NCBI GenBank assembly: GCA_900314355.1
Contig: OMUY01000091.1
Span: 1 to 62,432 of the forward strand
Direction of reading: 5' to 3'
DNA from: an uncultured Eubacteriales bacterium
Lineage (GTDB): Bacteria; Bacillota; Clostridia; Oscillospirales; Acutalibacteraceae
DNA length: 62,432 nucleotides
In this document: positions 8,730 to 17,165 of the stretch, piece after piece
How positions within the stretch are numbered: position 1 is the first letter of the stretch
Layout: the number at the start of each line of letters is the position of its first letter
Position numbers and translations under genes: made by a program
The notes under the pieces: model-generated
What the model saw: only the letters and a program-made list of their open reading frames with translations
Told to the model about the DNA's origin: nothing
The model's database searches: none

Positions 8730-9938
8730 ATGAAAGTCAACGAAAACTTTTTGAAGATTAAGAACAATTACCTGTTTTCCGACATCGCCAAGAAGATAGC
8801 CGCATATAAAGAGGCTCATCCCGGCGCCGACGTCATCAGGCTCGGCATAGGCGACGTCACAAAGCCCCTTCCCGCGGCGGCGATAGAGGCGATGAAAAAA
8901 GCCGTCGAAGAAATGGCGCACGAGGAGACGTTCAGAGGATATCCGCCGGAATGGGGATATGATTTTCTTAAAGAAGCCATTGTCAAAAACGATTTTGAGA
9001 CGCTCGGAGTAGATATTAAAACTGACGAGGTATTCGTATCGGACGGCGCTAAATCCGACACCGGAAATATCGGCGACATCTTTTCGGTAGACAACAAGGT
9101 GGCTTTATGCGATCCTATTTACCCTGTTTACGCCGATACGAACGTTATGGCAGGAAGAGCCGGCGTATCTGACGAAAACGGCAGGTGGTCCAATTTCTAC
9201 TATATGCCTTGCACGGAAGATAATGGATTCGTTCCGGAGCTTCCCAAAGAGCATGTGGATATTATTTATCTCTGCTTCCCAAACAATCCGACCGGAATGA
9301 CGATTACCAAAGACGAGCTTAAACTCTGGGTGGATTACGCGAATAAAAACGGCTCCGTCATTTTGTTCGACGCGGCTTACGAGGCTTTCATTAAAACGGA
9401 AAATGTTCCTCATTCTATTTTTGAAATCGACGGCGCGAAGACATGCGCGATAGAGTTCAGAAGTTTTTCAAAGACGGCGGGATTTACGGGAACCAGATGC
9501 GCTTATACCGTCATACCTCACGAGCTTAAAGTTGACGGCGTGGAACTTAATAAGCTCTGGGCGAGAAGACAGGCCACCAAATTCAACGGAGTTTCGTACA
9601 TAACTCAAAGAGGCGCCGAGGCTGTTTTATCCGGCGAGGGCAAAAAACAGGCGAGAGATATAATAGAATTTTATCACAACAACGCCCATGTTATTTACCA
9701 CGGACTTAAAGACGCAGGCTATACGGTATACGGAGGAATTGACAGCCCGTATATCTGGCTTAAAACTCCTAACGGCATATCATCATGGGAATTTTTCGAC
9801 CTGCTTTTGAACAAGGTTCAGGTTGTCGGAACGCCCGGCTCGGGATTCGGTCCCGCGGGAGAAGGATTTTTCAGACTGACGGCCTTCGGCTCCGCCGACA
9901 AGACAAAAGAGGCTGTGGAGAGAATAAAGAGTCTCTGA
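8730..9938 (+). CDS. dapL: LL-diaminopimelate aminotransferase
   Basis: A PLP-dependent class I/II aminotransferase of 402 residues that makes LL-diaminopimelate directly from tetrahydrodipicolinate and glutamate. It skips the succinylase and acetylase steps. The N-terminus (R-L-G-I-G-D-V-T-x-P-L, then [12 protein letters not shown]) is diagnostic of DapL, and the PLP lysine is in [12 protein letters not shown]. The neighbour is dapF, which takes its product. GGCAGGAG precedes the ATG by about 12 bases. Transcription probably continues into purB, 51 bases on. Confidence 0.96.
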   Translation: MKVNENFLKIKNNYLFSDIAKKIAAYKEAHPGADVIRLGIGDVTKPLPAAAIEAMKKAVEEMAHEETFRGYPPEWGYDFLKEAIVKNDFETLGVDIKTDEVFVSDGAKSDTGNIGDIFSVDNKVALCDPIYPVYADTNVMAGRAGVSDENGRWSNFYYMPCTEDNGFVPELPKEHVDIIYLCFPNNPTGMTITKDELKLWVDYANKNGSVILFDAAYEAFIKTENVPHSIFEIDGAKTCAIEFRSFSKTAGFTGTRCAYTVIPHELKVDGVELNKLWARRQATKFNGVSYITQRGAEAVLSGEGKKQARDIIEFYHNNAHVIYHGLKDAGYTVYGGIDSPYIWLKTPNGISSWEFFDLLLNKVQVVGTPGSGFGPAGEGFFRLTAFGSADKTKEAVERIKSL

Positions 9939-9989
9939 CATATTTTTCGTCTGTAATAAATATTTATCATTGTAAGAAAGAGAATTGAA

Positions 9990-11429
9990 ATGGAAGAAAA
10001 AAGCAGAAGTTCTTACGAAACTCCTCTGAATTCAAGATACGCCGGAAAAGAGATGGAATATCTTTTCTCGCCGGATTTTAAATTCAGGACGTGGAGAAGA
10101 CTTTGGATTGTTCTCGCAGAAAGCGAAAAGGAACTCGGACTCAACATAACAGACGAGCAGATAGAGGAACTTAAAGCTCACAAGGACGACATCAATTATT
10201 CCGTTGCCGAGGAGAGAGAAAAGGTTGTAAGACACGATGTAATGTCTCATGTCTACGCTTACGGAGTTCAATGCCCGAAGGCAAAGCCCATAATTCATCT
10301 CGGCGCGACATCCTGCTACGTCGGCGACAATACGGATATAATAATAATGACAGAGGCTTTGAAAATAGTCTCCGTCAAGATAGCGAATGTTATAGACGCG
10401 CTTTCAAAATTCGCTCTCGAGTACAAAAATCTTCCCTGTCTCGCTTTTACCCATTATCAGCCTGCTCAGCCTACGACTGTCGGAAAAAGGGCGTGTCTAT
10501 GGATTCAGGATCTGCTTTTTGATTTAAAGGACGTGGAAAACGAAATCGATTCCATGCTTCTGCTCGGCTCAAAAGGCACGACAGGAACTCAGGCGAGCTT
10601 TATGGAGCTTTTTGACGGCGATATCGAAAAGGTCAGAAGGCTTGACAATATGATAGCCGAAAAAACAGGTTTCAAAGGAGTTCTGCCGGTATCCGGTCAG
10701 ACTTACACGAGAAAGATAGATTACAAGGTCTTGTCAATTCTGTCGGGAATTGCACAGTCTGCCACAAAATTCGCAAATGACATAAGACTTTTGCAGCATA
10801 TGAAAGAGATAGAAGAACCTTTTGAAAAAAATCAGATAGGCTCTTCGGCCATGGCTTATAAGAGAAATCCTATGAGATCGGAGAGAATGACAGGACTTGC
10901 GAGGTATGTTATCAATAATGCCCAGAACGCCGCCATGACGACCGCCACGCAGTGGTTTGAGAGAACTCTTGACGATTCGGCAAACAGACGTCTTTCCGTA
11001 GCCGAGGGTTTCCTCGCGACCGACGGAATACTTAATATCTACCTAAACGTCGCCGACGGGCTTGTCGTTTACGACAAGATGATAACTAAGCATTTAATGG
11101 AAGAGATACCTTTCATGGCTACCGAAAACATTATGATGGACGCCGTCAAAAAAGGAGGGGACAGGCAGGAACTTCATGAGAAGATCAGAGAATATTCTAT
11201 GACTGCCGGCAAAAACGTAAAGAACGGATTAAAGAACAATCTTATTGATTTAATCGCTTCTGACAAATCGTTCTTTATGTCTAAAGAAGACATAGAATCA
11301 ATTCTCAAACCTGAAAATTTCGTGGGCGCCGCTCCTCTTCAGACGGAAAAATTTATTTTGGAAGACGTAAAGCCGGCACTCGAAAAATACGCCGGTAAGC
11401 TCGGCGAGAAATCCGAAATTAACGTATGA
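9990..11429 (+). CDS. purB: Adenylosuccinate lyase
   Basis: A fumarase/aspartase-superfamily lyase of 479 residues that releases fumarate from SAICAR and from adenylosuccinate in purine synthesis. The family signature G-S-S-A-M-A-Y-K-R-N-P-M-R-S-E is intact and includes the catalytic-serine loop; the histidine region T-H-Y-Q-P-A-Q-P-T-T is also present. The length fits the long (about 475 residue) PurB subgroup of Clostridia. GTAAGAAAGAG serves as a moderate ribosome site. Confidence 0.96.
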   Translation: MEEKSRSSYETPLNSRYAGKEMEYLFSPDFKFRTWRRLWIVLAESEKELGLNITDEQIEELKAHKDDINYSVAEEREKVVRHDVMSHVYAYGVQCPKAKPIIHLGATSCYVGDNTDIIIMTEALKIVSVKIANVIDALSKFALEYKNLPCLAFTHYQPAQPTTVGKRACLWIQDLLFDLKDVENEIDSMLLLGSKGTTGTQASFMELFDGDIEKVRRLDNMIAEKTGFKGVLPVSGQTYTRKIDYKVLSILSGIAQSATKFANDIRLLQHMKEIEEPFEKNQIGSSAMAYKRNPMRSERMTGLARYVINNAQNAAMTTATQWFERTLDDSANRRLSVAEGFLATDGILNIYLNVADGLVVYDKMITKHLMEEIPFMATENIMMDAVKKGGDRQELHEKIREYSMTAGKNVKNGLKNNLIDLIASDKSFFMSKEDIESILKPENFVGAAPLQTEKFILEDVKPALEKYAGKLGEKSEINV

Positions 11430-11513
11430 CTTTAATACTTATTTTCACTTAGGACATCAATAATTTTCATTAATTTTCAGAGGAATTGCTGAATAATATC
11501 GGGGGTTATAATA

Positions 11514-13040
11514 ATGACAAAAATTAAAAAGATTGCCGCCTTCATGCTCTGTCTTTTGCTTATATTGTCCGCAAACGTCTTTGCGGCGGATTATCAGACT
11601 GTTGTGGATTCGGATTACGACATACTGAACGGTGTTCTTTTAAGTTACAACGGTTCGGATTCCGCCGTCACTCTGCCTTACAACATCACCGCAATAGGCG
11701 GAGGAGCTTTTAAAGACAATAAAAATATCACGTCTGTGACAATACCTTCAAATATCACGTCAATCGGAGCCGAGGCATTTGAAAACTGCTCCAATCTTGA
11801 AACCGTCAATCTCGATGGGGTTTGGAATATAGAGGTTGGCTCCCACGCATTTGAAGGAACAAAGTGGCTTCAAAATTATTCCGAACCATATGTGACGATA
11901 GGCAGAACGCTTATCAAATACAAGGGCTCTAAGTCGGCTGTAGAAGTTCCGGTGACGGTAAACGCTATCGCGTCCGATTGTTTTGAATATTCTGGCAGCG
12001 GAAATGTTGTTTCTCAGGTCACCATTCCCGACAGCGTCACAAAATTTTACGAAGACTGCCTTTACACTTATACTTCATCGTCCGGCGAGGATATTTTTGC
12101 TCTCGCCGTAGTCAAAGCGGGCAGCGAGGCCGAAAACTACTGCAAATCAAACGGCATAGGGTATAAGGTTACAGTCAAAACAGGCGACGTGGATTTAGAC
12201 GGAAAAGTTACTGCGATTGACGCGAGAAAGACTTTGAGAGTTTCCGCCGGGCTGTCTCCTATGTTTACAGGTTCCGCGTTCGACGCGGCTGACGTCGACA
12301 AGAATGGTGAAATTACCGCTGTTGACGCGAGACATATTCTGAGAATAGCCGCAAACCTTGAAAATCCCGATTCTGATCTTCCTTCCTCGGCGTCGGAGGC
12401 GATAGAGACAATAAAAAGCGCCGTTGACGACGCTCGTTCAAAGAGACCTCAGTACACGAAATTCTCATATCAGGAATTTGTGACGGAGAAAATAAACAAG
12501 TGGACCATAAAACAGCTTATGAAAAACGGTCTTACCGATTCTTCCTCTGCGGCTTCAACCACATACAAGGAAGGCTCCGACGATTCCTATTCAAATCTTT
12601 ATAATATAACGTTTTCAAATCCAGACGCGGTTGATTCATGGTCGGCGTCGACTACCTCGGAAGGGTATACGAAAATCACCGTAACTTTAGCGAATGAGAC
12701 TGTAGGCAGCGACGATATCTACACGACAGAAGCGGAAAAACTTTTCCCGATAGAGACTGCCGCAAAGACAAAAGCGAGATTTGACGACAGCAGAATGGCG
12801 CACGATTCAAGTCTGAACGACGTAAATTTCAATGTAATATATCATCACTGCACTCTTGTTCTTACTATAGACCCGGACACCGGAAATATAGTTGACCTTA
12901 CGGAGGATATGTATTATTATTTCCAGTTTGACGGCAAGCTTGGCGGCACTAAGATTCAGGCCGGAACATTCGACTCAAGCCCTGCTGTTATGGAAAGGCA
13001 CGATCATGTTCTTTTGAGTTCTTTCGATTACAACGCTTAA
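11514..13040 (+). CDS. Secreted BspA-type leucine-rich repeat protein with dockerin repeats
   Basis: A 508-residue exported protein. A signal peptide covers residues 1-25 (ends ANVFAA). About residues 40-210 hold BspA/LRR_5-type repeats (for example I-G-G-G-A-F-K-D-N-K-N and I-G-A-E-A-F-E-N-C). Two dockerin-like calcium loops lie at about 222-282 (GDVDLDGKVTAIDAR and DVDKNGEITAVDAR). The last ~225 residues form an unrecognised domain rich in Asp, Ser and Thr. The dockerin lies in the middle rather than at the C-terminus, which is unusual. BspA repeats often mediate surface or host-matrix contacts. The GGGGG ribosome site is about ten bases before the ATG, and a terminator follows at 13060-13092. 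Confidence 0.8.
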   Translation: MTKIKKIAAFMLCLLLILSANVFAADYQTVVDSDYDILNGVLLSYNGSDSAVTLPYNITAIGGGAFKDNKNITSVTIPSNITSIGAEAFENCSNLETVNLDGVWNIEVGSHAFEGTKWLQNYSEPYVTIGRTLIKYKGSKSAVEVPVTVNAIASDCFEYSGSGNVVSQVTIPDSVTKFYEDCLYTYTSSSGEDIFALAVVKAGSEAENYCKSNGIGYKVTVKTGDVDLDGKVTAIDARKTLRVSAGLSPMFTGSAFDAADVDKNGEITAVDARHILRIAANLENPDSDLPSSASEAIETIKSAVDDARSKRPQYTKFSYQEFVTEKINKWTIKQLMKNGLTDSSSAASTTYKEGSDDSYSNLYNITFSNPDAVDSWSASTTSEGYTKITVTLANETVGSDDIYTTEAEKLFPIETAAKTKARFDDSRMAHDSSLNDVNFNVIYHHCTLVLTIDPDTGNIVDLTEDMYYYFQFDGKLGGTKIQAGTFDSSPAVMERHDHVLLSSFDYNA

Positions 13041-13059
13041 ACGCCGTTTAAATAAAAAA

Positions 13060-13092
13060 ATAAGACCGGGATTTATTTCCCGGTTTTTTTTT
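13060..13092 (+). terminator. Rho-independent terminator
   Basis: ACCGGGA and TCCCGGT arms with a short AT loop run into nine Ts, 20-50 bases after the BspA/dockerin gene. Confidence 0.9.
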
Positions 13093-13247
13093 CGCTTCGT
13101 TAGTCGTAATATCCGCGCCATACAGAAAAAACGCAGGATCGCCGGCACTTTTCTCTGTTTTTATCTTCTCTTTATATTTCACAAAACGCAGAAATTTCCG
13201 ATTGTTTGTTCAATAAATAAATGAGACAAATTCGCGCAAAAAAAATT

Positions 13248-14138
13248 GGTTCTTCACGGAAAGTTAGGAGATGAGTTTCTGACAGAAGGCAGAGGAAGGT
13301 AACGAATTAGTTTGAAGAAATAGTCTTCATTACGATAACCGCAACCAATTCGTTTGGCAACTTTGATTTTGTTGTTAAAGCTTTCGAGCTTTCCGGTGCT
13401 GATTGGATATTTTGCATGGGATATCAACCCTTTGGTTCTTGATTTTTTCAAGTTTGCAACTCTGACTAAAGCCGGTATGTTGCTTTCTTCGGCAGCTTGA
13501 AACCAATCGTTCCGGCCTTTTTCAGCAAGAACAGGATCAGTCAGACCGAATAACCGGCACATTTCCTCTTTCATAGCATAACAAACTGCTAAATCATGGT
13601 GTGTTTCCGGAATGGTACAAAGATGTGCCGATCGATCTTCTGAAAGTTTCTCATGTTTCATCAACAAAGTCCAGCGAGCTTTCTTGAGTTTACTGTAATT
13701 TTGTTTTTCTGTTTTTGCTTGTAATTTTAATTCATGCTTTGTTTCCTTGTCGGTATCTTCATGGATTCCGGCAAGGATTTCTTCTGATATATGTTTGTGC
13801 TTTCTTGCTTCATCCAGTCTTACTACACCGAGAACTTCTTTCCCGAACTGTGCCTTCATATGATAACGGTCATATACAATTGTTGCCTGCGGAAGATATT
13901 TTTCAACCAGTCTGTTGTATGAAGTATTCATGTCCATGGCTACCGCCATGACTGTTGATAAGAGGGAGGCGTCCGTTTGCTGAAAGAACTTTTCAAAATC
14001 ATTCATACTTCTGCCTTTACCCACCCATAATATATCACCGGTTTCAATATCCATTACTGTTGTGGCATATGGGTTGAAAGATAATACATAGTAAAAGTGT
14101 TCTTGAAAAGTTATATATTGATTAGATTGTCTGCACAA
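13248..14138 (-). mobile_element. 5'-truncated ISL3-family insertion sequence, copy 1
   Basis: The left end keeps an ISL3-type terminal repeat at 13248-13263 (GGTTCTTCACGGAAAG). Inside lies the C-terminal two-thirds of an ISL3 transposase. The matching outer repeat and the transposase N-terminus are absent on the other side, so the element was cut somewhere around 14070-14140. It shares a long, nearly identical stretch with copy 2 at 17166 (13248-13730 against 17166-17637), which shows recent common origin. Confidence 0.8.
13254..14138 (-). pseudogene. ISL3-family transposase, truncated
   Basis: A 294-residue fragment of a DDE transposase of the ISL3 type. Seen: Y-A-T-T-V-M-D-I-E-T-G-D-I-L-W-V-G-K-G-R-S, the A-M-D-M-N-T-S-Y segment, V-Y-D-R-Y-H, and the C-terminal S-T-G-K-L-E-S-F-N-N-K-I-K. 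Intact members have about 400 or more residues, with a zinc-finger and HTH N-terminus and a first catalytic Asp upstream. Here everything before Y-A-T-T is replaced by unrelated codons, so the N-terminal DNA-binding part and the first catalytic acid are gone. It should be inactive. The ATG at 14138 is only the first in-frame start after the break. Confidence 0.85.
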
Positions 14139-14213
14139 ATTGCAGAATTAAACTTCATTGAACAAAAAAGCCTATATGGGCGGGGATTTTCAATGAAAAT
14201 ACTGAAAGATACT

Positions 14214-14250
14214 GAGGTGTTAGAAAATTGCGACACCTCTTTTCTTTTAC
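14214..14250 (+). terminator. Terminator-like hairpin, left copy of a repeated pair
   Basis: GAGGTG (14214-14219) and CACCTC (14234-14239) enclose a 14-base loop and run into TCTTTTCTTTT. A nearly identical element lies at 17118-17152 in the same orientation. No intact gene lies just upstream on the + strand, so it may be the tail of a lost cassette. Confidence 0.6.
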
Positions 14251-14368
14251 TAAAATACTCTTGAAAGTCATCTTGATTAAAATTATAATTATGTTGAAAT
14301 GATAAGCGAATAAATACATTATCTTGGCTAAAAACAAGAATGATAAACAAGATATAGGATAAATAAAC

Positions 14369-14396
14369 TTGACAAACTTATAATTTAGAGTATAAT
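14369..14396 (+). promoter_or_regulatory. Promoter of the island XRE regulator
   Basis: A consensus TTGACA at 14369-14374 and TATAAT at 14391-14396 are 16 bases apart, 35 bases before the start of the XRE gene. It drives XRE and ImmA/IrrE, and possibly the genes beyond. Confidence 0.8.
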
Positions 14397-14430
14397 AAGA
14401 AAAAGAGAATACGAAAGGATGGTTGATGAT

Positions 14431-14769
14431 ATGTCAGTTTTTAGTGAAAGACTTATCGCATTGATGAAGCAAAATGGAATTAACCAAAAGGAATTAGCAC
14501 AAAAGGCTGGAGTTACTGAATCTGCGATGTCTTATTACGTAAAGGGAGACAGAACACCTCGTAGTGATGTATTGACCAGAATAGCGAAAGCTTTAGACAC
14601 TACTACAGATTATCTGCTTGGCTCATCTGATTCGGCTTCAGAACTGCCAAACGGAGGACTGCAATATTTACAACGTAATCTTGGTAAGTTGGAAGCAGAC
14701 CAATTAAAAAAAGCCGAGAATATTTTAAAAGCTGCATTTGATGATATTTTTGATGATGACGAGGAGTGA
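14431..14769 (+). CDS. XRE-family transcriptional regulator
   Basis: A 112-residue cytoplasmic repressor-type protein. An HTH_3 domain spans residues 4-60 (Q-K-E-L-A-Q-K-A-G-V-T-E-S-A-M-S-Y-Y). The acidic C-terminal helix (I-F-D-D-D-E-E) is a common partner region. An in-frame ATG at 14419 touches the AAAGG ribosome site directly, so the ATG at 14431, 11 bases from it, is the better start. The stop overlaps the next start (TGATG), so it is translationally coupled to the ImmA/IrrE peptidase. In mobile elements this pair usually forms a switch in which the peptidase cleaves the repressor on induction. Base use is more AT-rich than in the flanking genes. Confidence 0.88.
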   Translation: MSVFSERLIALMKQNGINQKELAQKAGVTESAMSYYVKGDRTPRSDVLTRIAKALDTTTDYLLGSSDSASELPNGGLQYLQRNLGKLEADQLKKAENILKAAFDDIFDDDEE

Positions 14770-15437
14770 TGAGATTGCCGAATAGTAAGAAACCGGATTT
14801 TTCAAGAGCATATTCAAAGGCTAATGAAATATTAGTAAAATCATCGTCAATTCAAACATTTCCGTTTTCGCCGAAAGATTTAGTAAAGGAACAAACACCG
14901 ATTGTATGTCGTTCTTTTAAGAAAGCAAGAAAATATGGTGTGGACATCACAGCGTTTGGAAGTGAATCGGCTATTATAATGAGTTTTCAGGGAAAGAAAA
15001 TCATATTTTATGATGAAACAAAGCCGGATACACATAACCGTTTTTCAATACTGCACGAATTGGGACACGAAATTAACGGTCACGATTTTTCTAAAAAGGA
15101 TGAGGATACATATCACAGGTATGAAGTCGAAACTAATTACTTTGCGGCACAGTTGCTTATGCCTGAACAGATACTTAGAGAGTGCCAGAACAGAGGAGCA
15201 AGAATAAACAGATTTTTCTTGCAAACCAACTTTGGTGTTTCGGCTCAGGCGGCAGATAAAAGGATAGAAACATTGGCAAGAACAAATGTGGAATGGCGTT
15301 CAAGAGCAGAAAAAGAATTTGATGACATAATCCTCATAAAATATGCCGATTTTCTAAATAGAATTTGTCCTATTCGAAACACATTTGATTTTGAAGATGA
15401 ATATATTCGCCAACAGGAACGTAATAGCTGGTTTTGA
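14769..15437 (+). CDS. ImmA/IrrE family metallo-endopeptidase
   Basis: A 222-residue cytoplasmic zinc peptidase. The zinc site is L-H-E-L-G-H-E (HExxH), with a downstream E-x-E-x-N-Y-F-A-A-Q-L-L-M-P segment that supplies the third ligand, as in ImmA, IrrE and phage regulators. The start ATG overlaps the XRE stop. An in-frame GTG sits one codon earlier, but the TGATG overlap favours the ATG. Its likely substrate is the upstream XRE repressor, by analogy with ImmR/ImmA of ICEBs1; that is an inference. Confidence 0.88.
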   Translation: MRLPNSKKPDFSRAYSKANEILVKSSSIQTFPFSPKDLVKEQTPIVCRSFKKARKYGVDITAFGSESAIIMSFQGKKIIFYDETKPDTHNRFSILHELGHEINGHDFSKKDEDTYHRYEVETNYFAAQLLMPEQILRECQNRGARINRFFLQTNFGVSAQAADKRIETLARTNVEWRSRAEKEFDDIILIKYADFLNRICPIRNTFDFEDEYIRQQERNSWF

Positions 15438-15501
15438 TTATGGACAATAATAAAATGAAAGGCAGGTGATATATGGATTGTGTTTTATCCAAAAAATAAA
15501 A

Positions 15502-15539
15502 TGCACTCTGTAAATTGCGGGAACAATCTACAAAGTGCA
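15502..15539. repeat. Long imperfect inverted repeat upstream of the DUF4417 gene
   Basis: Arms of about 16 bases (TGCACTCTGTAAATTG and its partner) match at about 14 positions around a short CGGGA centre. No T tract follows, so it is not a standard terminator. It lies in the 239-base gap between the ImmA/IrrE and DUF4417 genes and could be an operator or a transcript hairpin. No convincing gene is seen in that gap. Confidence 0.5.
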
Positions 15540-15676
15540 CTTATGTCGGATGCGAGCATCCTTTTATTGAAGTATAAAATATTATGCCACATCCACACGA
15601 AAAATTCAAGTTTTTTTGATATTTGTTCAAGAAAATTTGAAAAAACCACAAAATCTAAAGAATGGAGGGCATAATA

Positions 15677-16342
15677 TTGTCTGAAAGAAACAGCACCAGA
15701 AGTGGGTGCAAAGATGTTTTTCACGCATTTTTAGTAAAAAATGCTACATACGACGGAGATTTAGAAATTCCCTGTTTAGCACGAGAAATCCAAAAGCCGA
15801 TAAAATTGGTTGCATTTTCAAAAGCAATCGCAAGTAAAGAGGTTGATTCTTGGATACATTTTTATGAAGATGACGCCGCTTTTGAGAGAATATGGAATAC
15901 TCCAAATAAGTATTTGCCGATTATCAAAAGATTTAAGGGCGTAATCACACCGGACTTTAGCGTATATCGAGATATGCCACTTGTTATGCAACATTGGAAC
16001 ATATATCGCAGTCGTGCAATTGGTTATTGGTTACAGGAAAACGGTGTGCCGGTTATCCCGAATATCCGATTTGGAGATGAACGTACATATGAGTTATCTT
16101 GTGCAGGTATTCAAAAGCACGGGACAATAGCAGTCGGTTCGCACGGTTGCATAAAACTGTTGTCTGACCGCAGCTACTTTGTTAGCGGATTAAAGTATGT
16201 AGTTGATAAATTAGAACCAAATACCATTGTTGTTTACGGGGCGGCACCGGATAAGATATTTACTCCATACAAAGAAAAAGGAATTGAAGTACTGCAATTT
16301 GACAGTGACTTTTTGAAAAGCCGAAAGGCGGTGATTGCCTAA
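15677..16342 (+). CDS. DUF4417 domain protein
   Basis: A 221-residue protein of the DUF4417 family, often found on phages and mobile elements; its molecular function is not established. Seen: K-R-F-K-G-V-I-T-P-D-F-S-V-Y followed by P-L-V-M-Q-H-W-N-I-Y-R-S-R, then W-L-Q-E-N-G-V-P-V-I-P-N-I-R-F-G and an I-A-V-G-S-H-G-C-I-K strand. The start is taken as TTG 15677 because GGAGGG at 15664-15669 is correctly spaced for it; the ATG at 15662 overlaps that ribosome site. Its 3' end overlaps, in another frame, the open frame of the toxin-like ORF. AT-rich like the rest of the island. Confidence 0.8.
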   Translation: MSERNSTRSGCKDVFHAFLVKNATYDGDLEIPCLAREIQKPIKLVAFSKAIASKEVDSWIHFYEDDAAFERIWNTPNKYLPIIKRFKGVITPDFSVYRDMPLVMQHWNIYRSRAIGYWLQENGVPVIPNIRFGDERTYELSCAGIQKHGTIAVGSHGCIKLLSDRSYFVSGLKYVVDKLEPNTIVVYGAAPDKIFTPYKEKGIEVLQFDSDFLKSRKAVIA

Positions 16343-16719
16343 TAGGAGCAGGATTTCACGGTGGATTCGGGAACACTGAGGGTTCAAAGAGGCAGGATAA
16401 AAGAGAAAGTAATTCACAATCTCTGCCTAAAAATGATGCTCAGATTAAACATATTTTTTCTGGAAAAGAAGGACACTTGAAGGATACGCCCTCCAATAGA
16501 AAGTTACTTACTGACTTGGCAAATAATAAAGAAAAATTTATTGGTACTGATAAATATGGGAATTCATGGAATGCAGAAATAAATAGTGATGGAAAACAAA
16601 ATTGGGTTAGATATCAAAACGGGACAATAAATGAGGGCGGTCAGAATCAAGTCCCTCGTCAGTGGGACAACGAAACAGGTTATAATAATAATCCATTTAA
16701 ACGGAGGAAAAAGAAATGA
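16309..16719 (+). CDS. Polymorphic-toxin-like ORF without a canonical start
   Basis: The frame is open from 16309 to the TAA at 16717-16719. It encodes a glycine-rich linker (I-G-A-G-F-H-G-G-F-G-N-T-E-G-S-K), then HIFSGKEGHLKDTPSNRKLL, then GTDKYGNSWNA and a basic tail. The H-I-F...G-H-L-x-D-T-P-x-N-R-x-L-L block and the GTDKYGNSW block are a pairing I know from C-terminal toxin modules of polymorphic toxins; I cannot name the family with confidence. There is no ATG, GTG or TTG before a TTG at 16477, and that TTG would discard the HIF...GH motif. Its frame is -1 relative to DUF4417 and overlaps it by about 34 bases, so frameshift expression, a rare start codon, or decay are all possible. The gene right after it looks like its immunity partner. 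Confidence 0.55.
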   Translation, partial: LFEKPKGGDCLIGAGFHGGFGNTEGSKRQDKRESNSQSLPKNDAQIKHIFSGKEGHLKDTPSNRKLLTDLANNKEKFIGTDKYGNSWNAEINSDGKQNWVRYQNGTINEGGQNQVPRQWDNETGYNNNPFKRRKKK

Positions 16720-17051
16720 ATAAATTTGAATTATACTGTATGATATATTATGTTCTCGATGCTGAATGGGACGAAAACAAAAATGCAGAACTCGGAAAGT
16801 TTTTGAGTAGTGCAAATCCGTTTCAGTTTAGGGATATTGGTTCGGCTGACCCTGCAATATATGAAGAGTTCTGTAAAAAAATACCTGATACAATTACACG
16901 TGATGACAGCTATGGATATGCACGAAATTATGTTGAATCTTTAGGAAATAGAGATGTTCAGGCTGCCTTTCTTACAATTGACAGAGAAGAATGGGACGAG
17001 TGCTTGCACGAATATCTTTCGCAGGAGCATAAAGGGAGACAAGGTGTGTAA
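16716..17051 (+). CDS. Probable immunity protein for the adjacent toxin
   Basis: A 111-residue acidic cytoplasmic protein with no signal or membrane segment. It overlaps the end of the toxin-like ORF by four bases (ATGA), with an AACGGAGGAAAAAG ribosome site. The N-terminal YCMIYYVLDAEWDENKNAEL and N-P-F-Q-F-R-D-I-G-S-A-D-P-A-I-Y segments recall small immunity-type proteins found beside polymorphic toxins. Inference from position, size and acidity: it binds and neutralises the toxin. No catalytic motif is seen. Confidence 0.65.
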   Translation: MNKFELYCMIYYVLDAEWDENKNAELGKFLSSANPFQFRDIGSADPAIYEEFCKKIPDTITRDDSYGYARNYVESLGNRDVQAAFLTIDREEWDECLHEYLSQEHKGRQGV

Positions 17052-17117
17052 TTGTAAAAATAAAAAAAATACGTTTTGTCATACGGTGGATAAAAAAACG
17101 TAGAATATCAGAAACTT

Positions 17118-17152
17118 GAGGTGTTAGCAATTTGCGGCACCTCTTTCTTTTT
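17118..17152 (+). terminator. Terminator-like hairpin, right copy of a repeated pair
   Basis: GAGGTG (17118-17123) and CACCTC (17138-17143) enclose a 14-base loop, then TTTCTTTTT. It ends the immunity transcript. It differs from the copy at 14214 at only a few positions. Confidence 0.75.
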
Positions 17153-17165
17153 GCAAAAAAAAACC

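Noticed and set aside
14111-14350. 79-codon minus-strand frame upstream of the truncated transposase
   Set aside because: Considered as the missing transposase N-terminus, but it has no zinc-finger or HTH motif, is extremely AT-rich and overlaps a hairpin.
15480-15674. 64-codon frame between ImmA/IrrE and DUF4417
   Set aside because: Covers the inverted repeat and the DUF4417 ribosome site, starts at GTG with no ribosome site, and has no recognisable content.
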